A DNA stretch of 64,000 bases from Agathobacter sp. (GTDB taxonomy: Bacteria; Bacillota; Clostridia; Lachnospirales; Lachnospiraceae), in contig JALFLB010000051.1 of the NCBI GenBank assembly GCA_022775045.1, forward strand, positions 1 through 64,000, given 5' to 3'. A model generated the notes under the pieces. The model had not been told where the DNA came from. It saw only the letters and a list, made by a program, of their open reading frames with translations, and searched no databases. Positions 1 to 9,300 of the stretch are shown here, piece after piece. The position numbers and the translations under genes are program-made. How positions within the stretch are numbered: the stretch's first letter is position 1; each line of letters starts with the position of its first letter.

Positions 1-27
1 TGAAGACAATTCCAACAATAGTACTAT

Positions 28-2157
28 TTATTCCTCAATTGGTTCTGCCGGAATAAAAATACGCTGGCTGCTGACCGGTCCTTCCTTAGGCACGGCTTCT
101 TCTGCCTCCCGGCAAAATTGTTCCTGTGAATTAATCTGAACCTTTCCTCTCTTATCAAGCTTCTCATATTGTCCGTCAGCCTGCATCATACGTGCCTTAA
201 CATTATCGGCAAGCTCCACTTCAAGAATATGAAGAGCCTTTTCTTTTAATTCTTCGTCCAGCACCGGAAATACGATTTCAACTCTTCGATCCAGATTGCG
301 CGGCATCCAGTCTGCACTTCCCATATATATCTCCGTGTTACCATCATTCCAGAAATAGAAAATTCGGCTGTGTTCCAAAAAATTTCCCACAATGGAACGC
401 ACGGTAATATTCTCACTGACTCCCGGGATTCCTACTCTCAGGCAGCAGATTCCACGCACGATCAGATCAATCTTAACTCCGCTGGCAGAAGCTTCATAAA
501 GAGCCTCAATGATGCCCGGATCGCAAAGGGAATTCATCTTTGCAATAATACGTGCCTCTCGTCCCTGTCTGGCATGCTTTTTCTCCCGTTCAATCAGACG
601 GAGAAACTTATCACGCAGCCAGTACGGAGCGAGAATCAGTTCATTCCACGCCAACGGTTCCGAATAGCCGGAAAGCATGTTAAAGACTGCCGTCGCATCT
701 TCACCAATGGACTCCTTGCAGGTAAAAATACCACAATCTGTATAAAGCTTCGCAGTCGAATCGTTGTAGTTACCGGTTCCAAGGTGAACATAACGACGGA
801 TTCCATCCTCCTCCCGGCGGACAACAAGTGCTATTTTGCTGTGTGTCTTAAGACCAACCAGTCCATAGATCACATGACAGCCTGCCTGTTCCAGTTTTTT
901 TGCCCAGACAATATTATGCTCCTCATCAAACCGTGCTTTTAACTCTACAAGAACGGATACCTGTTTGCCATTTTCAGCTGCCTGTGCAAGACTGCTGATA
1001 ATCGGCGAATTGCCACTGACACGGTAAAGCGTCTGCTTAATTGCTAAAACATCCGGATCCTTCGATGCCTGACGGATAAAGTCCACAACCGGATCAAATG
1101 TCTCATAAGGATGATGCAAAAAGATATCACCCTTACGGATTGCCGCAAAGATATCACTCCCCGATTCGATTTCCGGTACCCGCTGAGGTGTATATGGCTT
1201 GTAGCGCAAATGATCATATCCATCAATTCCATACAATTTCATCAGAAATGTCAAATCAATCGGACCTGCAATATGAAATACATCCTCCTCAGCCACTTTC
1301 AACTCTGATTTCAAAAATTTAAGCAGCTTTTTGTCGGCCTTCTCCTCAATCTCCAGTCGGATTACCTCTCCCCACTGACGCATCTTAAGCTTATTCTGAA
1401 TTTCCTTGAGAAGATCTGATGCCTCGTCCTCATCGATTGTCAGATCTGCATTTCTCATAATCCGATACGGATAAGCACACAATACTTTATAATTAGAAAA
1501 CAGAACTCCGATATTGCGCTCAATAATCTGTTCAAGCAGAATAAACGTCGTCGTTCCTTCTTCTCCCGGAATCTGTACAAGTCGAGGAAGAACGCTTGGC
1601 ACCTGAACCGTTGCAAACACCGTCTCTCCCCCACTTTGCTTACTGCTCAAAAGTGCTGCTATATTGAGTGTCTTATTTCGAATCAGTGGAAATGGCCGTG
1701 ATGCATCTACAGCCATCGGTGTCAGTACCGGATATACATTCTCCATAAAATACCGGTCAACAAACGCTTCCTGCTCTTTGGTAAGATCCTCATACGCATC
1801 AATCACATAAATGCCTTCCTTGTTAAGGAGAGGAACCAGCGAACGAGTATATGTGTTATATTGTGTATTCACCAGTTCCCGTGTTGCCTGATTAATTGCG
1901 GCAAGCTGCTCGGCTGCTGTCATTCCCGCGATATCACGCTTTTTATAATTGGCATGCACCATATCCTGCAGCGACGCAACCCGTACCATAAAAAACTCAT
2001 CCAGATTCGAGGAAGTGATACTGATAAACTTCAGGCGCTCCAGAAGCGGAATGGTCTTATCTCTCGCCTCACTTAACACACGGTTGTCAAATTTAATCCA
2101 GCTAAGCTCACGATTGTCATAAAATTTTGGATTCTTAAAATCAATTTTTTCCTCCAT
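28..2157 (-). CDS. ppk1: Polyphosphate kinase 1
   Basis: Polyphosphate kinase (709 aa) that reversibly transfers the gamma phosphate of ATP to inorganic polyphosphate. The N-terminal domain starts with the family-typical NRELSWIKFDNRVL stretch near residue 16, and SNLDEFFMVRVA follows near residue 50. The phospho-accepting histidine lies in VHLGTGNYND in the C-terminal half. Length is normal for PPK1. It is the last gene of a pheA-ppx-ppk set: the start codon lies 10 bases after the upstream stop, so co-transcription is likely. Pairing with a Ppx/GppA-like gene suggests joint control of the polyphosphate pool. The family call is very secure. Confidence 0.97.
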   Translation of the reverse strand: MEEKIDFKNPKFYDNRELSWIKFDNRVLSEARDKTIPLLERLKFISITSSNLDEFFMVRVASLQDMVHANYKKRDIAGMTAAEQLAAINQATRELVNTQYNTYTRSLVPLLNKEGIYVIDAYEDLTKEQEAFVDRYFMENVYPVLTPMAVDASRPFPLIRNKTLNIAALLSSKQSGGETVFATVQVPSVLPRLVQIPGEEGTTTFILLEQIIERNIGVLFSNYKVLCAYPYRIMRNADLTIDEDEASDLLKEIQNKLKMRQWGEVIRLEIEEKADKKLLKFLKSELKVAEEDVFHIAGPIDLTFLMKLYGIDGYDHLRYKPYTPQRVPEIESGSDIFAAIRKGDIFLHHPYETFDPVVDFIRQASKDPDVLAIKQTLYRVSGNSPIISSLAQAAENGKQVSVLVELKARFDEEHNIVWAKKLEQAGCHVIYGLVGLKTHSKIALVVRREEDGIRRYVHLGTGNYNDSTAKLYTDCGIFTCKESIGEDATAVFNMLSGYSEPLAWNELILAPYWLRDKFLRLIEREKKHARQGREARIIAKMNSLCDPGIIEALYEASASGVKIDLIVRGICCLRVGIPGVSENITVRSIVGNFLEHSRIFYFWNDGNTEIYMGSADWMPRNLDRRVEIVFPVLDEELKEKALHILEVELADNVKARMMQADGQYEKLDKRGKVQINSQEQFCREAEEAVPKEGPVSSQRIFIPAEPIEE

Positions 2158-2167
2158 GTATTCCTCC

Positions 2168-3703
2168 TCAATAATTATAAATCCGTTTTTCCTTCAAAAC
2201 CGGCTTCATACTATATACATTCTCAAAATATGCTGTCTTAGCTTCAAACAACGCCTGTTCCAAAGAAATATCCTCAAATGCCTCCACAGTAAAAACAAGC
2301 CTGCGCTCTCTCACTGCAATCCGAATATTCTTGAACTTCTGCTTATGACTCTGATCCAAAGCATTCGCCACACGAAGAATCGCCGAAAGCTTTGCCACAC
2401 ACAGATACTCCCCCTCATCCAGACAATCCGAAAGTTCTTCGTACGGATCAAGTGGCAATGTATTATATAATACCACCAATGCCACAATCTCCCGTTCCTT
2501 GTGCGTCAATCCGATAATCTCGGATGACATGATAATATGATATGCACTCTCCGGAGATTCCGATAAACTTACAAATTTTCCGCAATCATGCAGAATGGTT
2601 GCCACTTCAAGTAAAAGCCTTTGTCTTTTTCCAAGACCGTGCACTTTTTTCATAGCGTCGAAAATTTTAATGGATAGCTTTGATAAAGCTTCAATATGAG
2701 GGGAATAACTGTTATAATGCTGTGACAGATACTGCGCCGCCGATAACACATCCGCATCAAAATCATGCGTAATGGAAAGCAGCTTATTCCGCTGTGCATA
2801 ATCATAAGCAATCCCATCGAGAATGTTTGCTCCCGGAACCCAGACTTCCTTTGGACTGACATTTAAAACCAACGTCTTAAACAGAACAATTGCCGGAATA
2901 ATCAAAGGCTCCCTGTCATCCGAAAGATTGAGTTCTGCCGTAATCTCCTCAAGCGTTTTGCTCTCGAGCTTTTCGATATATTTCACAAAACGCTCTGACT
3001 TTACCTGGCAGACCGTTTCTTTATTATCAATCCTCCTGATCAGTTCCGTCGCATAATCACTGATGAGAATCACATGATCTACAGACTCTGCCATATACAT
3101 TGCGCGAAAACCCTCAAGCTTTTTGTTCATATACTCTTCAATCTGTGTCTCATACAGCTTTAAGGCATGTCCCCGATCGCCGAGTAAATTTCGAATCCGC
3201 ATGATTCCGGCCTCAATATGCTGCGTCGTTGTCAGCTTTCCATTCCGGAACACCGTAATCTGCACACTTGCACCGCCTACATCAATCACAGCAGCGCTCG
3301 TCTGAATCATTTTTTCAAACATTTCCTGCCCTGCGACAGACTTATAACTGATAAATCGATGCTCGGAATTGCTGACCACTTTAACCCGGAAACCTGTTCT
3401 AAGATAGATCTGGTCTAATACAGACAATTCATTGGATGCATCTCTGAGTACTGCAGCCGCATAAACCTCATAGTTGTCCACCTTGTACCCCTGCATAATC
3501 TGCTTAAACTGGGCAAGTGTCTCACAGAGCTCCTCCACCTGTTCATAGCCGATTTTTCCTTTACTGAAAGCATCTCTTCCCAGATCCTGTCTGGACCGGA
3601 TATGATCCACCTCATGCACCTTCTTGCGGTTGGTAAATTCAAACACCTTCAGGCTTACATCATAGGTTCCGATATAAATTGCCGCAAACGTATGAACTGC
3701 CAT
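2168..3703 (-). CDS. Ppx/GppA-like phosphatase with C-terminal HD domain
   Basis: ASKHA-fold exopolyphosphatase/pppGpp phosphohydrolase homologue (511 aa). The N-terminal half (about 1-300) is Ppx/GppA-like, and the C-terminal half carries an HD-type domain with LHDCGK near residue 370. The first phosphate loop, normally A-I-D-x-G-S/T, reads AAIYIGT, with Tyr at residue 10 instead of Asp. The second loop, normally D-I/V-G-G-G-S-T-E, reads DVGGASVQ (141-148). The Glu of the middle motif (E114, SNSEHR) remains. Family knowledge suggests reduced or altered phosphatase activity, and the HD half looks intact. The gene sits between pheA and ppk1, which favours a polyphosphate or alarmone role. Confidence 0.85.
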   Translation of the reverse strand: MAVHTFAAIYIGTYDVSLKVFEFTNRKKVHEVDHIRSRQDLGRDAFSKGKIGYEQVEELCETLAQFKQIMQGYKVDNYEVYAAAVLRDASNELSVLDQIYLRTGFRVKVVSNSEHRFISYKSVAGQEMFEKMIQTSAAVIDVGGASVQITVFRNGKLTTTQHIEAGIMRIRNLLGDRGHALKLYETQIEEYMNKKLEGFRAMYMAESVDHVILISDYATELIRRIDNKETVCQVKSERFVKYIEKLESKTLEEITAELNLSDDREPLIIPAIVLFKTLVLNVSPKEVWVPGANILDGIAYDYAQRNKLLSITHDFDADVLSAAQYLSQHYNSYSPHIEALSKLSIKIFDAMKKVHGLGKRQRLLLEVATILHDCGKFVSLSESPESAYHIIMSSEIIGLTHKEREIVALVVLYNTLPLDPYEELSDCLDEGEYLCVAKLSAILRVANALDQSHKQKFKNIRIAVRERRLVFTVEAFEDISLEQALFEAKTAYFENVYSMKPVLKEKRIYNY

Positions 3704-3717
3704 ATGCTCACCTCCGA

Positions 3718-4848
3718 TTAGTATGTACCGAGAATCTTAAGGGAAATCGTCTCCTCCTTTAGACCCCGAAGTGCATTCTGCACAGACTCCTCCCCAAAAC
3801 TGCCTTCAAAATCAACAAAAAAACGATATTCCCAGTTTTTATTCTGCAACGGTCTCGACTGAATATTCGTCATATTGATGCCATTATAAATAAAATGGGA
3901 AAGCGCATGGTATAATGCACCGCTCTCATGATTAACTTCAAAACAAATACTGATTCTTCGCGCAGCCTCTGTATATATTTTCTTTCCTGTCACCACAATA
4001 AAACGAGTGGAATTATTTTTATTGTTCTGGATAGAACTGCACATAACCTCAAGTCCATATATTTCCGTATTCTTGGCACTTGCAATCGCAGCCTGATTCT
4101 TAAGCCCATCTTCCATGACCTTTTTTGCTGCAACAGCATTGTTGCTTAAACTAAAACGTTCCCATTCTGCATGCTGTTCCAGGAAATCACTACACTGCAT
4201 CAGGGACTGTTTGTGCGAAAAGACACTGGTAATATCGCTCTCCTTTGCCCCCGGCACACCCAAAAGTGCATGATCAATACGGACAATCTGCTCACCGACA
4301 ATATAATTATCATATTCAACCAGCAGATCATAATTCTCCGATACAATTCCCGCTGAAGAATTTTCAATCGGCAACACCGCATAATCGGCACGTCCGTCCC
4401 GAATCGCCTCCATTGCATCCTTCCATGTGGCAACATGAAAATTATCACAGTTCTCCCCGAAAAACATCTCCATCGCCTGTTGGCTGTAAGCGCCTTCAAG
4501 TCCCTGGAAAACAATTCTTGCATTCCGACAGTCAAGCTTATCTACCGGGACAAACCCTGTCTCATTTGCAATCCCGTGTTGCGTCAAAAGCTGATACTGT
4601 TTCTTACGGCTCATAGCCATAATCTGTTCAAACAGCTCTCTCACACCATTTTTCGTAAATTCACACGAAGCTTTGGCCGAGAGCGTACGCAGTTTGGTAT
4701 CTTCCCGCTCCTTGTCAAAAACCTGTTTTCCGGTTCCAATCTTATATTCTGCGACCTCTGAGGTAAGATTCATTCGCTCCTCATATAATTTTACAATCTG
4801 GTCATCAATCTGGTCGATTTCTTCACGTATTTCCAGTAAATCCCTCAT
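3718..4848 (-). CDS. pheA: Bifunctional chorismate mutase/prephenate dehydratase (P-protein)
   Basis: Two-step enzyme of phenylalanine synthesis (376 aa), cytoplasmic. Residues 1-85 are an AroQ-type chorismate mutase helix bundle. The prephenate dehydratase domain runs from about 105 to 290 and holds the catalytic N-S-T-R-F motif. The C-terminal ACT domain has ALYHAL and QSRP, corresponding to the GALV and ESRP phenylalanine-sensing motifs, so feedback inhibition is likely. The start is placed at the second ATG (4848), 7 bases after AGGAG; the ATG at 4854 is almost on top of that site. A sigma-A-like promoter lies just upstream. It is the first gene of the pheA-ppx-ppk operon, and I see no T-box or leader peptide in the short leader. 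Confidence 0.95.
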   Translation of the reverse strand: MRDLLEIREEIDQIDDQIVKLYEERMNLTSEVAEYKIGTGKQVFDKEREDTKLRTLSAKASCEFTKNGVRELFEQIMAMSRKKQYQLLTQHGIANETGFVPVDKLDCRNARIVFQGLEGAYSQQAMEMFFGENCDNFHVATWKDAMEAIRDGRADYAVLPIENSSAGIVSENYDLLVEYDNYIVGEQIVRIDHALLGVPGAKESDITSVFSHKQSLMQCSDFLEQHAEWERFSLSNNAVAAKKVMEDGLKNQAAIASAKNTEIYGLEVMCSSIQNNKNNSTRFIVVTGKKIYTEAARRISICFEVNHESGALYHALSHFIYNGINMTNIQSRPLQNKNWEYRFFVDFEGSFGEESVQNALRGLKEETISLKILGTY

Positions 4849-4875
4849 ATGCATGCTCCTTTATTTTCTATAAAA

Positions 4876-4904
4876 ATTTTATTACACATCCCAACAAAAG
4901 GCAA
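4876..4904 (-). promoter_or_regulatory. Candidate sigma-A promoter for pheA-ppx-ppk
   Basis: On the minus strand, TTGCCT (4899-4904) and TAAAAT (4876-4881) are separated by 17 bases, about 28 bases before the pheA start. An overlapping alternative is TTGGGA with TATAGA, also 17 apart. The exact start site is uncertain. The promoter faces the one for the plus-strand gene, making a compact divergent region. Confidence 0.5.
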
Positions 4905-4911
4905 GTATACC

Positions 4912-4940
4912 TTGAAAGATTTCATTCTGAAATGTATAAT
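4912..4940 (+). promoter_or_regulatory. Sigma-A promoter for the DUF5050 gene
   Basis: TTGAAA (4912-4917), a 17-base spacer and TATAAT (4935-4940) form a near-consensus housekeeping promoter. A strong AGGAGGA ribosome binding site follows at 4964-4970 before the ATG at 4979. Confidence 0.75.
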
Positions 4941-4978
4941 TCTATCATAAAAATCTCTGTTTCAGGAGGATACAAAAG

Positions 4979-5995
4979 ATGAAGAAGAAAGCAATCGTAC
5001 TGGTTATTGTTCTGCTTATTGCCGCCATTGGCTGCAGCTTATTTTACCGCTACCAGACTCGAATGAGATACAACGAAAGTTATGTAAATGGAAATACCGC
5101 CGGCAATCTCTACAACGCCGGTCTTTTCTGCGAAAACAGTGGAACCGTATTCTTTGCCAATCCGGATGATCACTACCGCCTTTATTCCATGGATTTAGAT
5201 GGCAAGAATCTAAAAAAGCTCTGTGAAGATACCGTTATGTATATCAACGCAGATTCCCACTATGTATATTATGTCCGTAACAACGATCGAAACAGTGCAA
5301 GCTACGGCTTTTTCTCCTTTGATAACAACAGCTTATGCCGCATTTCGCGAAATGGAGGAGCTATTGCGGTTTTAGACCCTGATCCATGTATCTATGCCAC
5401 ACTCATTGGCAACTATGTATATTATCTGCACTATGATAAGGAACATGCCACAACTCTCTACAAAGTCGGTATCGATGGAAAAGACCGTCAGATGGTCTAT
5501 ACCCCTTATATCTTTACCTGCAGTGCCCTCGGTCAATATTTTTATTCCAATGGAACCGAAACCGATGGCGCACTTTATCAGTACGATACAACCAATGACC
5601 AGATGACGAAAATCTATGACTGCAACTGCTATAAGCCTATTGTCACCAGTGATAATAATGTCTACTATCTGGACGTAAATCAGAACAATGCTCTGGTTCA
5701 CACCAACATTGTGTCAGACAATCCAATCACTTTGACAACAGACAGTATTGATCTCTACAATGTATATGGCAGTTATATATACTATCAGCGTTACTCAGAA
5801 GACAATCCTGCCCTGTGCATGATCAAAAACGATGGAACCGGTTACCGGGAGCTTGCATCCGGCAATTACTCCAACATCAATGTAACCTCCTACTATATCT
5901 ATTTTACTGATTTTAAAACAAGACAGGTGTTCTACACCTCAACAGAAAACCCGGGGGAACTCAAACCGTTCCACCCGGGTGTAATAGATGATTAA
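4979..5995 (+). CDS. Membrane-anchored DUF5050-type protein
   Basis: Protein of 338 aa and the only clear gene on the plus strand. An N-terminal hydrophobic segment (about residues 4-24) should act as a signal anchor; a cysteine at about residue 19 after AAIG is only a weak lipobox. The rest is an extracellular beta-propeller-like series of repeats of the form Y-Y/F-x(8-12)-L-Y-x-M/V-x-x-D-G, as in DUF5050/KWG-like proteins of Clostridia. Those families have no established enzymatic activity and probably bind a ligand or surface partner. It has its own promoter and ends 6 bases from the convergent PilZ gene. The family call is moderate and the function unknown. Confidence 0.7.
   Translation: MKKKAIVLVIVLLIAAIGCSLFYRYQTRMRYNESYVNGNTAGNLYNAGLFCENSGTVFFANPDDHYRLYSMDLDGKNLKKLCEDTVMYINADSHYVYYVRNNDRNSASYGFFSFDNNSLCRISRNGGAIAVLDPDPCIYATLIGNYVYYLHYDKEHATTLYKVGIDGKDRQMVYTPYIFTCSALGQYFYSNGTETDGALYQYDTTNDQMTKIYDCNCYKPIVTSDNNVYYLDVNQNNALVHTNIVSDNPITLTTDSIDLYNVYGSYIYYQRYSEDNPALCMIKNDGTGYRELASGNYSNINVTSYYIYFTDFKTRQVFYTSTENPGELKPFHPGVIDD
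5949..5980 (-). terminator. Rho-independent terminator after the PilZ gene
   Basis: Arms ACCCGGG/GGAAC and GTTCC/CCCGGGT form a 12-bp GC-rich hairpin with one bulged base. On the minus strand it is followed by TTTTCTGTT, so it terminates leftward transcription. It lies antisense within the last codons of the plus-strand DUF5050 gene, so termination and coding share the same bases. Confidence 0.6.
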
Positions 5996-6001
5996 GTTTT
6001 A

Positions 6002-6307
6002 CTATCCGATATGTTCAAAAAGATATTGTAATACTTCATCTGAGAATTCTTTCGCCTGAATTCCCACTTCATAAGTTCCGTCTTCCTGCTCTACCATTCG
6101 TGTTACTGTCGCATACATGATCAGTGTCTTTACCACGATGATGATATCTTTCCCGACCAGATCCGGACTTCCCGCAGGCATGATGATTCCCATTCCGAGC
6201 GGACTCACATCCTTCACATCCACATAGATCTTCTCTTCCGTCTCACAGACAACAATCACACTTTTCTTACGAAATTCAATTCGGTTGATTTCTCTTCTTT
6301 CTTCCAT
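6002..6307 (-). CDS. Stand-alone PilZ-domain protein
   Basis: Small cytoplasmic protein of 101 aa made of a single PilZ domain, a family that binds cyclic di-GMP. The two signatures are visible: an R-x(3)-R region at the N-terminus (NRIEFRKK) and D-x-S-x-x-G as DVSPLGMGI near residues 34-42. A good GGAGG site lies about 10 bases before the ATG. The gene follows the large surface-protein gene, separated by a hairpin but no room for a clear promoter, so it is probably expressed by readthrough. A role coupling c-di-GMP to the surface protein or to motility is inference. Confidence 0.8.
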   Translation of the reverse strand: MEERREINRIEFRKKSVIVVCETEEKIYVDVKDVSPLGMGIIMPAGSPDLVGKDIIIVVKTLIMYATVTRMVEQEDGTYEVGIQAKEFSDEVLQYLFEHIG

Positions 6308-6334
6308 GCCTCATATACCTCCTGTAAATAAATA

Positions 6335-6365
6335 GCATAGCCGGGAAATTCCTTCCCAGCTATGC
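6335..6365 (-). terminator. Terminator or attenuator after the surface-protein gene
   Basis: Arms GCATAGCxGGGAA and TTCCCxGCTATGC form a 13-bp stem with a 5-base loop. The mismatch position is a U-G wobble only in minus-strand RNA, which assigns the structure to that strand. It starts right after the surface-protein stop codon and is followed by TATTTATTT, and the PilZ ribosome binding site comes directly after. It should end much of the transcript while letting some through. Confidence 0.6.
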
Positions 6366-6374
6366 CATGAGCTG

Positions 6375-9300
6375 CTATTTCATATCTTTTTGAGATACTG
6401 CCTCTGCTTCTTTCTTTTTGTTCAGGTGTCTTCTGTACATTTCTTCACCTGTCACACCAAGAATCGCAACAATCAGCAGCCACCACCATGACATCTTCTG
6501 CGTTGTCTCTTCTTCAGCCATCGCAGCCTTTGCTACATCTCCATCTTCAATGGTGGTAGCTCCATCGATGTCTTCATTGTTGTCTGCCTCAGTCTCTGCA
6601 TCAAGTGCACCATCGGCAAGCGGCACAGCTTCATCTTCAATATTTGCTACATTCTCTGCCGGGTTAACCCCTGCGTTTGCTGCATTTACCGTTGTAGTTG
6701 TTGCCGTTGCAACGGTTGCGTTTGCAGGTGCTGCAGCCGGAGTGTTCGCTGCAGTATTTACCGTTGCTGCGGCAGTAGCTCCACCTGCCTGTGCATTCTG
6801 TGCATTTCCTCCGACAGTGTTTTTATCCTTATTATTCTTCTTTGTCTGATCATTCTTATTTCCACCCTGATCCTCATTGCCGGTTCCGTTGCCATTGCCG
6901 CCGTTATCGCTTCCGCCATTATCGCCGGTTTCTCCGTTATCTCCGGTTTCTCCGTTGCCACCGGTTCCGCCGTTATCTTCATTTCCACTGTTGCCGTTAT
7001 CGCCGGTTCCTCCGTTATCTCCGCTTCCTCCGTTGCCACCGGTTCCGCCTCCCGGATTGGATGGGGTCAGCTCGGTGACCTTCTCCTTGTAGGTGTTATC
7101 TGCCCGATTCGGCTCCTGTACAATCTCATTGTACTTATCCTGTGCATTCTTAAGGACGAGTTCTGCACTTGCAAGATCAGCGGAGAGACCTGCCAGTTCT
7201 GCCGATGTTGCAGTGCTCTTCTTCTTCAGAAGCTCGATTTTCTTCTTGAGAGTATCCACCTTCTCCTGTGCGGTTGCCACAGCAGCCACAGCAGTCTGTG
7301 CCTCTTTTGCAATTCTGTCATAGTCTTCTTTCTGCTTCTTTGCTCCATCAATGTATGCACGGAGATCTAAATCCTCCTTCTCATTCAGAAGAATATTGCC
7401 CGCAAGGAATTCCGCATTGGTCGGACGGTTCTTATCATAGACCGGATCCACCGCGTTCTCGTAAGACAGGGCAGTTGCATAGCCGCTGGTTTGGGAAATA
7501 TCCATTTCTTTCTCCTGCTGGGTTTTAGCAGTGTATGTTCCACTGTACCGGTATGTCGTAACGGACTTCTCGTCGGTCGTTGTCTTTACATTACAAGTAG
7601 TAGTTCCGTTCTCCAATACCTTTTTCTTGCCAAATACCATCCTCAGGATCTGGTCGTCTACTGTTCCACCGGCTTCTGCCGCCTGGTCTGCACTATCTTT
7701 CAATACATTCTCTGCATCGTCGCGCGACTTCTGCTCCTCTGCCACCTTGACTGTATTGCCCGGAACATAGTAGCAGGTTGCAGTCCCCAGATTCCAGTTG
7801 ATGGCTTCGATCTTGATGAACTGACCTCCCTCTGCCTCCACCTTTTTCTTCACTTCTTCCGCAAGCTTCTTCTCATTTTTATCTCCCTGGAATAGATCCT
7901 TGAAATCATCCCACAGTGAATACTCCACAGGCTGTGTTGTGAATTTTGCATAGGTCAGGGTGATGGATGAGTCCCCGGTTGTCTTGTAGTCATCCGCCCA
8001 GATCTTATTATCTTTTGTTTTGTCAACCTTTACGTTCCCTGTACTCTCCAGCACATAATATCCCTTATCCCACAATTCAGCTGTTGCGCTATCGATGGCA
8101 TTATCCTGGATATCTTTTGCAACTGTACCTCCGCTGCTCCAGGAAGATTGTTTGATTCCGCTCATATCGATCGTCGTGGAGAATGCAGAGATATAAGTCG
8201 CACTTCCGGTATAAGTTGTCGTGGTCTCTTCGATGATGTCGACCTTCGTTTCCGTCACGGAAGCACCGTCCCCCACCACATTCTTTGCATCTGCCTCTGC
8301 AGCACTCTTGGCTGCCTCTTGGGCAGCTTCCTCGGTTTCGAACTTTTCATCAGAAGAAAGAGACACATTCGAATAAGTCTTCGTTGTGGTCACGGTTCCC
8401 TTTTCCACCCTTGTATAGGTATCTGTTGCCGGATCATAAACATAACTGACGCTGGTATCCGAAACCGCAACATCTGTCTTCACATTTCCCTCGGTCTTGG
8501 TTCCTGTTTCGACCAAAGTCGTTGTCGTTCCATCCTTATTGACTCTGGCATACTCCGGCTTATCCTCAGTTCCGACATTGATAATCTCTCCCGAATCCAG
8601 CTTATCCTTCAGTTCAGCTTCCGTACAGCTGTATGCAACAGCACCGTCTTCCCCTTTGATCACATACTTTGCTTCCTTGCCCTCCTTCACCAGGACATCC
8701 TCGAACGTCTTCTTGAAAATCAGGAGGTTCTTATCATCATCCAGCTTGTAGTTATAGTATGCGGTCTGCTCTTCCCCATTCTTATCAGTGTATACAACCG
8801 TAAAATAATTCTTGCTATCATCCGGGTATTTGGTCACAACATTGCTCTTCACACTTGCCACATCCTCCTGCTGCGGAAGATAATAGTCATTCATAATGGC
8901 AATAAAGAGCTTATCCAGCTGGTTCCAGTCTCTTTTATTGTCTGACTGGATCTTCTCCTCAAGCTCGGCGATCTTATATGCAGCGCTATTTGCCACTGCC
9001 TCCCCTGACTTATCAGCCTCTGCCTTCAACGCCTCCGCTTTATCCTGTGCATCCTTTAAAGCCGTTTTTGCTGCCTCGGCATCTTTTTCAGCATTGCCCA
9101 CAGCTTCATCATAAGCTTTCTGTGCCTCCCCTACGGCAGCAACTGCCGCATCGTACGCTTTCTTGTCTTCATCATACTTGGCTACGGCATCCTCATATGT
9201 CTGCTTTGCCTCTTCCTCGGTCTTCTTGGCTGCATCATATGCATTCCTGGCTTCCTCTGTTGTCTTTGCCGAAGAAATCTCTGCCACCTGCTGTTCATAG

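Noticed and set aside
4849-4978. T-box or leader-peptide attenuator before pheA
   Set aside because: Only about 30 bases lie between the likely start site and pheA; no T-box sequence, Phe codon run or terminator is seen.
6868-7065. Short imperfect repeats resembling a repeat array
   Set aside because: Codons for a Gly/Asn/Asp linker within the surface protein; no spacers or conserved repeat units of CRISPR type.
8148-8945. A 265-codon open frame on the plus strand inside the surface-protein gene
   Set aside because: Antisense shadow of a biased, Thr/Ala/Glu-rich gene; composition is Ile/Arg/Cys/His-rich, with no ribosome binding site and no recognisable motif.
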